Source of the DNA: a bacterium
Lineage (GTDB): Bacteria > Bacillota > Clostridia > Oscillospirales > Oscillospiraceae
Reading direction: 5' to 3'
DNA: 50,039 nucleotides
Assembly: GCA_029009095.1 (NCBI GenBank)
Contig: JAQXJT010000005.1
Location: 1 to 50,039, forward strand
Positions 42,835-50,039 of the stretch are shown piece by piece; the first letter of the stretch is position 1, and every line of letters starts with the position of its first letter. Under the pieces are notes generated by a model. It was not told the origin of the DNA. It ran no database searches and worked only from the letters and a program-made list of their open reading frames with translations. The position numbers and the translations under genes were made by a program.

Positions 42835-43854
42835 TTACCGGTTTCCGTACATCTTCTCATAATAATTCCGGTACTCCCCGGAGATGATGGTCTGCCACCA
42901 CTGCTTGTTGTCCAGATACCATCGGATGGTCTCCTGAATCCCATCTTCAAACTTCGTCTCCGGCAGCCAACCCAGCTCGTTGTGGATCTTGGTGGGGTCA
43001 ATGGCGTAGCGCATATCGTGCCCCTTCCGGTCGCCCACATGGGTGATCAGGCTCTCGGGCTTGCACAGTTCCCGGCAAATGATCTTTACGATCTCGATGT
43101 TCTGCTTCTCGTTGTGGCCGCCCACGTTGTAAACTTCGCCTACACGGCCCCGGTGAATGATCAGGTCAATGGCTTTGCAGTGATCCTCCACATACAGCCA
43201 ATCCCGGACGTTCAGTCCCTCGCCGTAAACGGGCAGGGGCTTATCCGCCAGGGAGTTGGCGATCATCAGGGGGATCAGCTTCTCGGGGAACTGGTAGGGG
43301 CCGTAGTTATTGGAGCAGCGGGAGATGGACACAGGCAGGCCGTAGGTGCGATGGTAGGCCATGACCAGAAGATCCGCGCCGGCTTTGGAGGAAGAGTAGG
43401 GGGAGCTGGTGTGGATGGGGGTCTCCTCGGTGAAAAACAGATCCGTTCGATCCAGAGGCAGGTCGCCGTAAACCTCGTCCGTGGAGACCTGGTGATAGCG
43501 CTGGATGCCGTATCTGCGGCAGGCGTCCATCAGGACGGCGGTGCCCATGATATTGGTCTGCAGGAAGACGCCGGGATCCTCGATGGAGCGGTCCACATGG
43601 GTCTCCGCCGCAAAGTTGACAACGATATCGGGGTGCTCTTCCTCAAACAGCCGGTAGACCGCTCCCCGGTCGCAAATGTCCACCTTTGCAAAGCGGAAGT
43701 TTGGGTGGTTCATCACAGGGGCCAGCGTGGACAGGTTACCGGCATAGGTCAGCTTGTCCAGGCAGATGATCCGGTAATCCGGGTGCTCGCCCAGCATATA
43801 AAAGATAAAATTGCTTCCGATAAACCCGGCGCCGCCGGTCACAATCATCGTCAT
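42835..43854 (-). CDS. rfbB: RfbB, dTDP-glucose 4,6-dehydratase
   Basis: Second step of dTDP-rhamnose synthesis. 339 residues: TGGAGFIGSNF NAD loop, STDEVYGDL active-site segment and SPYSSSKAGAD with the YxxxK pair, SNNYGPYQFPEKLIP. GGAGAG is well spaced for ATG 43854. Sits 13 bp after rfbA. Confidence 0.96.
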   Translation of the reverse strand: MTMIVTGGAGFIGSNFIFYMLGEHPDYRIICLDKLTYAGNLSTLAPVMNHPNFRFAKVDICDRGAVYRLFEEEHPDIVVNFAAETHVDRSIEDPGVFLQTNIMGTAVLMDACRRYGIQRYHQVSTDEVYGDLPLDRTDLFFTEETPIHTSSPYSSSKAGADLLVMAYHRTYGLPVSISRCSNNYGPYQFPEKLIPLMIANSLADKPLPVYGEGLNVRDWLYVEDHCKAIDLIIHRGRVGEVYNVGGHNEKQNIEIVKIICRELCKPESLITHVGDRKGHDMRYAIDPTKIHNELGWLPETKFEDGIQETIRWYLDNKQWWQTIISGEYRNYYEKMYGNR

Positions 43855-43867
43855 GGTATTCTCTCCA

Positions 43868-44755
43868 TTATCCTCTTACTCTGCCATTGGCAACTGCTTT
43901 CAGATGCATACCATAGGGAGACTTGCCGTAACGCTCAGCGGACTCCAGCAGCTTATCCCTGTCGATCCAGCCGTTGCGGTACGCGATCTCCTCCGGGGCG
44001 GAGATTTTGATGCCCTGACGTTTCTCCACCATCCGAACAAAGTCGGCCGCCTCCACCAGGCTGTCAATGGTACCGGTATCCAGCCAGGCAAAGCCACGGC
44101 CCAGCAGCTGGACATCCAGCAGATCCTTTTTCAGATACATCTCGTTCAATGTGGTGATCTCCAGCTCCCCTCGGGCAGAAGGCCTCACCTGGCTGGCCAT
44201 TGCGGAAACACCGGCAGGATAGAAATACAAGCCGGTCACCGCATAGTTGCTCTTGGGTTCCGTGGGTTTTTCCTCGATGGAGGTCACCTTGCCGTCCTCG
44301 TCAAAGACCACCACGCCAAATCGCTCCGGGTCGTTGACATAGTACCCGAAAACCGTCGCGCGGTTGTTCTCCTCCGCGTTGGCGGCAGCGGCACGGAGGA
44401 TTTTGCTGAAGCCATTGCCATAGAAGATGTTGTCGCCCAGGACCATTGCTCCGGCCCCGCCGCCCAGAAATTCTTCGCCCAGAATAAAGGCCTGCGCCAG
44501 ACCGTCGGGAGAGGGCTGCACTTTGTAGCTGAGATGAAGGCCAAACTGGCTGCCGTCCCCAAGGAGGGTCTCAAAACGGGAGGTGTCGGTGGGGGTGGAA
44601 ATGATCAGGATATCCTGGATGCCAGCCAGCATCAGCGTTGACAGCGGATAGTACACCATGGGCTTGTCATATACAGGGAGAAGCTGCTTGGATGTGACCA
44701 TCGTTAACGGATAAAGTCTTGTGCCAGCTCCTCCTGCGAGGATGATACCCTTCAT
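43868..44755 (-). CDS. rfbA: RfbA, glucose-1-phosphate thymidylyltransferase
   Basis: Makes dTDP-glucose from dTTP and glucose-1-phosphate. 295 residues: [13 protein letters not shown] nucleotide loop, [18 protein letters not shown] and [22 protein letters not shown] precedes ATG 44755. First of the four-gene rhamnose set; rhamnose goes into cell-surface polysaccharide. No glycosyltransferase is next to it. Confidence 0.96.
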   Translation of the reverse strand: MKGIILAGGAGTRLYPLTMVTSKQLLPVYDKPMVYYPLSTLMLAGIQDILIISTPTDTSRFETLLGDGSQFGLHLSYKVQPSPDGLAQAFILGEEFLGGGAGAMVLGDNIFYGNGFSKILRAAAANAEENNRATVFGYYVNDPERFGVVVFDEDGKVTSIEEKPTEPKSNYAVTGLYFYPAGVSAMASQVRPSARGELEITTLNEMYLKKDLLDVQLLGRGFAWLDTGTIDSLVEAADFVRMVEKRQGIKISAPEEIAYRNGWIDRDKLLESAERYGKSPYGMHLKAVANGRVRG

Positions 44756-44925
44756 GTTTTCGCTCCTCCTAAAAACCTGATTTTCTGCGCAGAATTTTTC
44801 CTATGATTTGCTCTTTTTTTACCAGACCAACCATTTCGTATCTGCTGTCTTGCTTTTCTCCAGGTTGTCGCCAATGACAACATATTCGTCCGTACCAGGC
44901 GTCACCGCGTCTGCCGCTGTCCGGG

Positions 44926-44965
44926 AGAAAAAGCCCCCTGCCGCCGGGCAAACGGCGGAGGGGAC
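44926..44965 (-). terminator. Terminator of the VTC-DUF4956-Cthe_2159 operon
   Basis: On the minus strand a CCCCTCCGCCG / CGGCGGCAGGGG stem (one bulge) ends in CTTTTT, directly after the gene's TAG stop. Confidence 0.7.
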
Positions 44966-44968
44966 TTC

Positions 44969-46801
44969 CTATTCGCTTTGGGAGGACGGCGAGGCCGGTG
45001 CCGGGCCGAAGCCTCCCTGGGGCGCTCCGCCGAAGCCGCCCTTGGGCACATCGCCCCGCTCCTGGCCGCCGGAGAACCCTTGTTCCCCGGGTTTTCCCGG
45101 GCGGTAGCCGGGCATGGAGGGGCGGTCGCCAAAGGCGCTTCCCACCCGCTGGGCCGTCTCCGTCAGCGTTACGCTGCCCTCTTCGTCCCCGGCGCGGACG
45201 GTGTACTCCCCGCCCAGTGCCATCTCCCCGCAGGAGAAGATCACGCAGTCGTAGGCGTTCTCCGGAACATGGCGCAGCAGGACGCGGCCAGTCTTGTCCG
45301 TGAGCGTTACCTCCGTGCCGCCGGGCCGGGTCTCCTCAAAGATGTAGAGGAGGGAGCACTGGGTCGAGTTGGCCGAGAAAGTCTCGGCCATACCGGCAAA
45401 GCCGCAGGCTACGATGCTGCCTCCCTGGATGAGGCAGTCTCCGCCGTTCTCGATGCCGTAGTCCACAGCGCTGGTCCCGTCGCCCGGTTCGGCGCTGATG
45501 GCCACCGTGCCGCCGGCGATGAGGATGTCTCCGTTGGAGTCCAGTCCGTCGGCCTGGGTGCACAAGTGCACCGTGCCGCCGGTGATGATCAGTTGGGACA
45601 TATTCACGCCCCGGCTCAAACCGTTGGCGTTGATGCCGTCGTTGAGGGAGGTCACATCCACGCTGCCGCCGCGGATCTCCACCTTTTGGGCCTCGATGCC
45701 CTCCATACAGCGCACAGCAGTGAAGTTCGCCACGTCAAAGGCGATGGTGTTGTTGGCGTGGAGGGCATCGTCTCCCGAGAGCACCGTGAAGCTGCCCCCG
45801 GTGATGAGGGCGTCGTTATCGCTGTGGAGGGCGTCGTCCGAGCAGTTGAGCGAAAAGCTCCCCCCGGAGATGGTGAGTATGCCGCCGCACTTGAGTCCCT
45901 TGGCGCTTTTGCTCTCCTCCTCGTTGGTCTGCCCGTCCCGGTCGATCCAGTCCCGGACGGCCGTCATCGTCTCGGGCGCGCCGCCGCCGGTGGTAACGTC
46001 CATGTTCCCGCCGGTGATGGTCAGATCCCGGAGGGCCTGTATTCCGTCCTGTCCTGCCGTAAGGAAGAAGCTGCCACCGCCGATCTCGATGGAGCCGCGC
46101 CCCTCGTCGACGTCGTTATAGGACTGGAGCCCGTCGCCGCCGCAGCGGACGGTGTACGCGCCGTCTTCGGCCACGATGCCGTCCTTGCCCCGGATGCCGT
46201 CTCCGCCGGCCTCCACTGTCCATTCCCCGCCCCTGAGCTTCAGCTCGTCCTTGGCGTTGATTCCGTGCTGGCCCGGGGCAGAGACGGTCATGGCGCCCTT
46301 GCCCTGGAGAACCAGATCGTCCTGACTGTATATGACCGCGTTGGCCCCCGCCTCCACATTCTCCGGGCTGAACTCCGACCCGCTGCTGAGACTGTTCACA
46401 CTGCCGGAGGCGGTGCTGAGGGTGGTGCGCCCGGCGTTTTTCACCCAGAGGGCCGGGCCGGTGCTGCAATGGATGCTGGCGTTATCGAAAATGAGCTTCA
46501 CCTGGGCGCGCTTGTCGCACTGCACTACGATCTGACCCTCGGAGAGGCTGCCGGTAAAGGTGTACTCGCCCCCATAGGCGATGGTGACCACGCCTCCGGC
46601 GGCGTAGGCGCCGCTGCCCTTGACCTTGATGTACTCGTCGCTGAGGGCGATCACCGCCTTGGCGGAAGCCGCGCTCAGCGCGCTCTCCCTCTCCACTTTC
46701 TCGATCCCCAGGGCCTCTCCCCATCGGAAGAGCAGCAGCGTGAGCAGCATCAGCGCGATGAGCAGCACGCAGAGCGCGTCCGTATATTTGCTTCGGGACA
46801 T
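44969..46801 (-). CDS. Cthe_2159-like carbohydrate-binding beta-helix surface protein
   Basis: 610 residues. An N-terminal signal-anchor (residues about 8-26) leads to a repetitive right-handed beta-helix with recurring GGSF, DDALHxDN, DGI and GGTV turns (residues about 60-480), as in Cthe_2159 of Clostridium thermocellum, a calcium- and pectin-binding wall protein (PF14262). The end is a Gly/Pro-rich tail (GFGGAPQGGFGPAPAS). Relatives are commonly encoded with VTC and DUF4956 proteins, as here, which supports a cell-surface polyanion role. Binding target is inference. Confidence 0.85.
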   Translation of the reverse strand: MSRSKYTDALCVLLIALMLLTLLLFRWGEALGIEKVERESALSAASAKAVIALSDEYIKVKGSGAYAAGGVVTIAYGGEYTFTGSLSEGQIVVQCDKRAQVKLIFDNASIHCSTGPALWVKNAGRTTLSTASGSVNSLSSGSEFSPENVEAGANAVIYSQDDLVLQGKGAMTVSAPGQHGINAKDELKLRGGEWTVEAGGDGIRGKDGIVAEDGAYTVRCGGDGLQSYNDVDEGRGSIEIGGGSFFLTAGQDGIQALRDLTITGGNMDVTTGGGAPETMTAVRDWIDRDGQTNEEESKSAKGLKCGGILTISGGSFSLNCSDDALHSDNDALITGGSFTVLSGDDALHANNTIAFDVANFTAVRCMEGIEAQKVEIRGGSVDVTSLNDGINANGLSRGVNMSQLIITGGTVHLCTQADGLDSNGDILIAGGTVAISAEPGDGTSAVDYGIENGGDCLIQGGSIVACGFAGMAETFSANSTQCSLLYIFEETRPGGTEVTLTDKTGRVLLRHVPENAYDCVIFSCGEMALGGEYTVRAGDEEGSVTLTETAQRVGSAFGDRPSMPGYRPGKPGEQGFSGGQERGDVPKGGFGGAPQGGFGPAPASPSSQSE

Positions 46802-46833
46802 GGATGCACCTCGCTTTCCCGATCAGAGGGGGA

Positions 46834-47505
46834 TCAGTTCATGTAATCGCCGTTATAGCTCACCAGTACGGCGCTCTGCACCCCGGTCATGGCAGCCAGC
46901 TCGGCCACGAAGCCCGTGTCCTCGCTCCGCAGGCGCACCTCGAAGCTCAGCTCGGAGACGGCGCCCCGGACGGTCTTGCCCTTGAGCGTGCAGTTGCCCA
47001 CATGGGCGCGCAGGAAGTCCTCGGCGGCCTTCTCATTCCCGTAGCCCTCGCAGCGGAGCACCATCATATAGGGGGCGTCGCCGCTCTTGCGGTTGACAAA
47101 GATGAGCAGCACCGCGCCGATGAGCACGCTGCCCAGCACGGCCAGTTCCACCAGTCCTGCCGCCAGCACGATGCCTCCGGCGATGCTCCAGAAGAGGAAG
47201 GCGATGTCCAGCGGCTCCTTGATGGCCGAGCGGAAACGCACGATGGAGAGCGCGCCCACCATGCCAAGGCTCATGACCACATTGCTGGTCACGGCCAGGA
47301 TCACCAGGGTGCTGATCATGCACAGAGCGATCAGCGTGGTGCCGAAGGAGGCGGAATAGAGCACCCCCGTATAGGTCTTTTTGTAGATGAAAAAGATAAA
47401 CACGCCCAGCAGGAACGAGAGCAGCATGGCCAGAGCCATGTCAAAGAGGGTGATGCTCCCTACATTTTCCAGAAAGCTGGATTTGAAAATGTCGCTGAAG
47501 GTCAT
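46834..47505 (-). CDS. DUF4956 membrane protein
   Basis: 223 residues with about four membrane segments in residues 15-140 (LFDMALAMLLSFLLGVFIFFIYKKTY at the start) and a cytosolic C-terminal alpha/beta domain resembling an ACT-like or MgtC C-terminal fold. VGALSIVRFRSAIKEPLD is the conserved family core. AAAGGAG precedes ATG 47505. Second gene of the operon, between VTC and the surface protein; function unknown. Confidence 0.86.
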   Translation of the reverse strand: MTFSDIFKSSFLENVGSITLFDMALAMLLSFLLGVFIFFIYKKTYTGVLYSASFGTTLIALCMISTLVILAVTSNVVMSLGMVGALSIVRFRSAIKEPLDIAFLFWSIAGGIVLAAGLVELAVLGSVLIGAVLLIFVNRKSGDAPYMMVLRCEGYGNEKAAEDFLRAHVGNCTLKGKTVRGAVSELSFEVRLRSEDTGFVAELAAMTGVQSAVLVSYNGDYMN

Positions 47506-47553
47506 GGCGATACTCCTTTATATCGATATGTATAATTCCCTGTGTTTTCCCTT

Positions 47554-48255
47554 TTAATCCCACATCCGGCTGGCGGCGTACTTGGAAAAGGCCCCCACCC
47601 GGCGCTGCCCCAGCTGGACGGCGGCGCGCACCACCTCGGGGAGGTAGTTGTCGTACTTGACTTCCAGCAGACACGCGTCCGACGCGGGGATGGTCACGCT
47701 GTTCCGATCGAGGAAGTCCGTGTTCCACAGCCCCGTGCGGATGTCGTAGTCCAGCGTCACGCGGACGTTGCCCGCCTCGTAGATAAACGGCTCCCGGGTG
47801 TAATCCACGATGGTGCGGGGGCGGTAGCCCTCGTGGAGCATCTTTTCCCCCAGCGAGCGCAGCAGCGGATGGGCGGCGGAGAGCAGCCACTCCCAGTCCC
47901 CGTCCAGAATACGCTGCACCTCCGGAGCCGTGATGGGCGCGGAGAGCTTGTATCCCAGGGAGTTATCCTTACACTTCTGCTCCAGCAGGATCCGGGAGAT
48001 GTCCCCGTTATAGTAGCGGAGGCGGAACTTCTTCCGGTGGGCCAGCCCGTCGATCTTCTCCCGCAGCGCGGTGTCCGACAGGTTGTCGAAATAAAGGCTG
48101 CGGATATGGTAGCAGCCGTTTTCATCCACATGGGGGTCCCGCTGCAACAGGGCGTCCAGCCGCTGGGCGAGCAGAATTTTATCCGCGGCGCTGATCTCTG
48201 TTTTCCATTCGTGGCGGTACTGCAAGGCCATCCCCCTTTTCTCTTCTGCCCACAT
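47554..48255 (-). CDS. VTC-domain (polyphosphate polymerase-like) protein
   Basis: 233 residues. YRHEWKTEIS, HIRSLYFDNLSD, KFRLRYYNG and LLEVKYDNYLPEVVR supply the basic tunnel residues and the conserved Glu-x-Lys of the VTC/TTM (CYTH-like) fold that in yeast Vtc4 makes polyphosphate. Whether the bacterial form does so, or modifies another polyanion, is unsettled. Start: ATG 48255 has AAAGGAGGGG upstream at a long spacing; ATG 48231 (MALQYRHEWK) is the alternative and better fits family starts. First gene of the operon. Confidence 0.85.
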   Translation of the reverse strand: MWAEEKRGMALQYRHEWKTEISAADKILLAQRLDALLQRDPHVDENGCYHIRSLYFDNLSDTALREKIDGLAHRKKFRLRYYNGDISRILLEQKCKDNSLGYKLSAPITAPEVQRILDGDWEWLLSAAHPLLRSLGEKMLHEGYRPRTIVDYTREPFIYEAGNVRVTLDYDIRTGLWNTDFLDRNSVTIPASDACLLEVKYDNYLPEVVRAAVQLGQRRVGAFSKYAASRMWD

Positions 48256-48400
48256 TATGCCGCAATCCCCTCCTTTTTTCAAGTGCCTGCGGGGAAAAGT
48301 GCGAAAAAAGGGGCACATACCACTCCCCCGCTCCCTGTTTCCGGACAAATCCGTCCCCGGCGGCGCCTCGCGGAAACATGAGAAAAAGAGAAAAAACATC

Positions 48401-48429
48401 TTGACAAACATGGCATTGCTTAGTATAAT
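48401..48429 (+). promoter_or_regulatory. Consensus promoter of the tRNA array
   Basis: TTGACA (48401-48406), 17-base spacer, TATAAT (48424-48429): perfect match, 29 bp before tRNA-Val. Confidence 0.92.
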
Positions 48430-48458
48430 GACAAAGCTGCGAATGAGTTGCGAACAAC

Positions 48459-48535
48459 GGGAGCATAGCTCAGCTGGTTAGAGCACCTGCCTTACAAGCA
48501 GGGGGTCACAGGTTCGAGCCCTGTTGTTCCCACCA
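48459..48535 (+). tRNA. tRNA-Val (TAC), CCA encoded
   Basis: Acceptor GGGAGCA pairs with TGTTCCC; anticodon loop CTTACAA reads TAC; T loop GTTCGAGCC; CCA at 48533-48535. Confidence 0.96.
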
Positions 48536-48561
48536 ACCGTTCCTGCGACAGTTACATATTT

Positions 48562-48637
<76 letters not shown>

Positions 48638-48640
48638 TTT

Positions 48641-48716
48641 GCGGGCATAGCTCATTTGGCAGAGCGCCACCTTGCCAAGGTGGAGGTAGCGAGTTCGAAT
48701 CTCGTTGCCCGCTCCA
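48641..48716 (+). tRNA. tRNA-Gly (GCC), CCA encoded
   Basis: Acceptor GCGGGCA pairs with TGCCCGC; anticodon loop TTGCCAA reads GCC; CCA at 48714-48716. Only three bases after tRNA-Phe. Confidence 0.96.
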
Positions 48717-48723
48717 TTTTTTT

Positions 48724-48798
48724 GGCGCCATAGCCAAGTGGTAAGGCAGCGGACTGCAAATCCGCGACTCTCCAGTTCGAATCTGGATGGCGCCTCCA
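48724..48798 (+). tRNA. tRNA-Cys (GCA), CCA encoded
   Basis: Acceptor GGCGCCA pairs with TGGCGCC; anticodon loop CTGCAAA reads GCA; CCA at 48796-48798. Confidence 0.96.
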
Positions 48799-48805
48799 CG
48801 AAAGC

Positions 48806-48842
48806 AGGCCGCCGCGCAGAGCGGCGGCCTTTCTTTTTTTCT
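48806..48842 (+). terminator. Terminator of the four-tRNA array
   Basis: AGGCCGCCGC (48806-48815) pairs with GCGGCGGCCT (48821-48830); TTCTTTTTTT follows. Confidence 0.9.
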
Positions 48843-48860
48843 CTGCGGACAATTTCATAG

Positions 48861-48904
48861 GGAGACGTATCGAAGTGGTCATAACGGGGCTGACTCGAAA
48901 TCGT
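48861..48904 (+). pseudogene. Truncated tRNA-Ser(CGA) 5' half
   Basis: The first 26 bases (48861-48886) equal the first 26 of the intact tRNA-Ser at 49041, and the anticodon loop CTCGAAA is present, but the anticodon stem no longer pairs and no variable or T arm follows. The copy lies exactly 180 bp upstream of the intact gene. Confidence 0.8.
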
Positions 48905-49040
48905 GGTCGCTGTCCGGCAGCTCCCTGACCGGAAACCCTTGATTTTACGAGGTTTTTCGGGTCTCTTTAACTGAATATTTTTCTTTGTTCTCCCCATCAG
49001 TTCTCCCCGTTTTCTGAGGTGCTGATGTTGAGATAAATAC

Positions 49041-49129
49041 GGAGACGTATCGAAGTGGTCATAACGAGAACGACTCGAAATCGTTTGACCCGCAAGGGTC
49101 CGTGGGTTCGAATCCCACCGTCTCCGCCA
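49041..49129 (+). tRNA. tRNA-Ser (CGA), CCA encoded
   Basis: Class II tRNA. Acceptor GGAGACG pairs with CGTCTCC; anticodon stem AACGA/TCGTT with loop CTCGAAA reads CGA; long variable arm (GACCCGCAAGGGTC); T loop GTTCGAATC; CCA at 49127-49129. Confidence 0.94.
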
Positions 49130-49131
49130 TA

Positions 49132-49173
49132 TTAGGTAGGTTATTTTGATAGAATAACCTACCTAAACTTTTT
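49132..49173 (+). terminator. Terminator after tRNA-Ser
   Basis: TTAGGTAGGTTATT (49132-49145) pairs with AATAACCTACCTAA (49153-49166), followed by ACTTTTTG. Confidence 0.8.
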
Positions 49174-49181
49174 GCCTATAA

Positions 49182-49220
49182 ATGCGAAGAAATAGCCGAA
49201 ATCCAGCTATTTCCTCGCAT
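49182..49220. repeat. Imperfect inverted repeat in AT-richer DNA
   Basis: ATGCGAAGAAATAGC (49182-49196) pairs with 49206-49220 with one mismatch. No T-run; role unknown. Confidence 0.5.
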
Positions 49221-49316
49221 TTCTCGCTTTGAAATTCAAATCGCTCTCGGTCGCTCGTCATTTCGGTCGGCCGATTTTTTGCTTTCTGCGGCCTTTTCTA
49301 GCCCTTGCTCCCCGAG

Positions 49317-49376
49317 TAATCGTTCACTTTGCCGGGCAATCGTTCATTTGGTTTACATAATTCTAGTAATCGTTCA
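49317..49376. repeat. Three direct repeats, iteron-like, with 20- and 30-bp spacing
   Basis: AATCGTTCA occurs at 49318-49326, 49338-49346 and 49368-49376, all in the same orientation, with period 20 then 30 bp, so all copies lie on one face of the helix. Flanks are also similar (TTTGCC after copies 1 and 3). Confidence 0.7.
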
Positions 49377-49415
49377 ATTTGCCTTTTTAGCCTATTCTTG
49401 TTTTCTTGCTTTAGC

Positions 49416-49930
49416 CTACTCTTTATTTGTGATATCCTTAGCCGCGCTATATCTGGTTTCCTTCCTATGCTTGCCGTTTTCGTCAATTGCAATATTGCTG
49501 CGTCGCTGTTTTTCTTTCTGAACCGCAGAAAATATTTCGCGCGGAATAATAGCTGGATGATTATCGGTCAGTAAGTATCCTCCGGATACTTCGATTCTTC
49601 CTTTACGCTGCCCCTGCGGTTTTGCCACCCTGCATCGCCGATATATTTTTCGTTTGCGAGCATTTTTTCTATGGCCAGCTTACTCCATATATCTTTTCCC
49701 TTAGCGGTTTTAATCCCTTCTGCCGCGAGGTATTTCCGTATCATCACGACGCTAGCTCCGGCCAGATAGAGGTCAAATACTTTTCTGACAACGGCAGCTT
49801 CTTCCTCGCATATTTCTAGTTGGCCTACCTCATTTTTCCGATATCCATAGCATTCACTTGTATAGTATTCGGATGTACCGTCCTCTAACCGCTTCTGGAT
49901 GTGAAGGTGGTCTTGCCGATTGACAGCCAA
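49416..49930 (-). pseudogene. Serine recombinase remnant (frameshifted, truncated at both ends)
   Basis: On the minus strand, 49930-49568 encodes the central recombinase domain of a large serine recombinase: HIQKRLEDGTSEYY, CYGYRKNEVG, VVRKVFDLYLAG, WSKLAIEKMLANEKYIGD. The protein continues in another frame from about 49,620 as YLLTDNHPAIIPREIFSAVQKEKQRRS down to 49416, the normal next segment. The catalytic N-terminal resolvase domain and the zinc-ribbon/coiled-coil C-terminus are absent. Codon use is AT-richer than the neighbours, as expected for a mobile element. Dead by all appearances. Confidence 0.8.
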
Positions 49931-50039
49931 TGAAGCAGCAGATTTGCTCCTTGCCCTATATGCGTTTCGGGATCTTCTGCATACTCCTGAAGCCTCTCCA
50001 CGTTTGATTTGTTTTGTTCTTCTCTTGGTAACGTGGGCG
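49885..50039 (-). other. Open fragment of unknown gene at the window edge
   Basis: A minus-strand frame is open from the window edge to a TAG at 49885-49887 (about 50 codons, including QNKSNVERLQEYAEDPETHIGQG). It reads like coding sequence but is not recognised, and its end overlaps the recombinase remnant in another frame. It may be the end of an upstream gene of the same decayed element. Confidence 0.35.

Noticed and set aside
49279-49521. 80-codon hydrophobic plus-strand frame
   Set aside because: Antisense to the recombinase remnant and direct repeats; no ribosome site; hydrophobicity follows from AT-rich antisense codons.

Overview
The window is a GC-rich, densely packed stretch of a spore-forming, Gram-positive anaerobe of the class Clostridia. 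The gene content fits the Oscillospiraceae (Flavonifractor/Lawsonibacter-like relatives); this is inferred from SpoIIE, YabP/YabQ, DivIC and DUF-type families typical of that group, not from a marker gene. Ribosome binding sites are strong AGGAGG types, several genes start with TTG, and many operons show ATGA or TAATG overlaps.

Region 1 (1-12,934, + strand) is an almost complete de novo purine operon that enters the window inside purE: purE-purC-purF-like-purM-purN/IMP cyclohydrolase-AICAR formyltransferase-purD-purL-fhs, closed by a hairpin terminator. Three points are unusual. The PurF-like protein lacks the N-terminal catalytic cysteine and the glutamine-binding motifs of its glutaminase domain. 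PurN and an archaeal PurO-type IMP cyclohydrolase lie in one uninterrupted reading frame. The AICAR transformylase is a stand-alone protein, so the last two steps are not carried out by a classical bifunctional PurH. Fhs makes the 10-formyl-THF used by PurN and AICARFT.

Region 2 (12,935-29,250) is a mosaic of short transcription units: a histidine-rich protein with a CsoR-type metal sensor; a Na/Pi symporter with a PhoU tail; a MerR regulator with a membrane segment and zinc ribbon, coupled to a CPBP protease and read from a 19-bp-spaced MerR promoter; DUF2284; a MATE exporter; a UroD-like methyltransferase; a membrane-anchored XRE regulator; AhcY; spoIIE with a small membrane protein; a GNAT enzyme; and a DUF4358 lipoprotein with a membrane-anchored SGNH hydrolase.

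Region 3 (29,250-37,820, + strand) holds an rRNA methyltransferase, the EcfA1-EcfA2-EcfT vitamin transport module, truA, a DUF5711 protein, a CvpA-like protein and a ClpE-like unfoldase. Region 4 (38,113-41,250) is the minus-strand spore/division cluster yabP-yabQ-divIC-S1 protein, then tRNA-Leu, a frameshifted ferredoxin and a small alarmone synthetase. Region 5 (41,300-48,255, - strand) holds the four dTDP-L-rhamnose genes and a VTC-DUF4956-Cthe_2159-like surface operon.

Region 6 (48,400-50,039) is a tRNA array Val-Phe-Gly-Cys behind a consensus promoter, then a truncated tRNA-Ser copy 180 bp upstream of an intact tRNA-Ser(CGA). AT-richer DNA follows, with three helically phased direct repeats and remnants of a serine recombinase. 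It looks like the scar of an integrated element.
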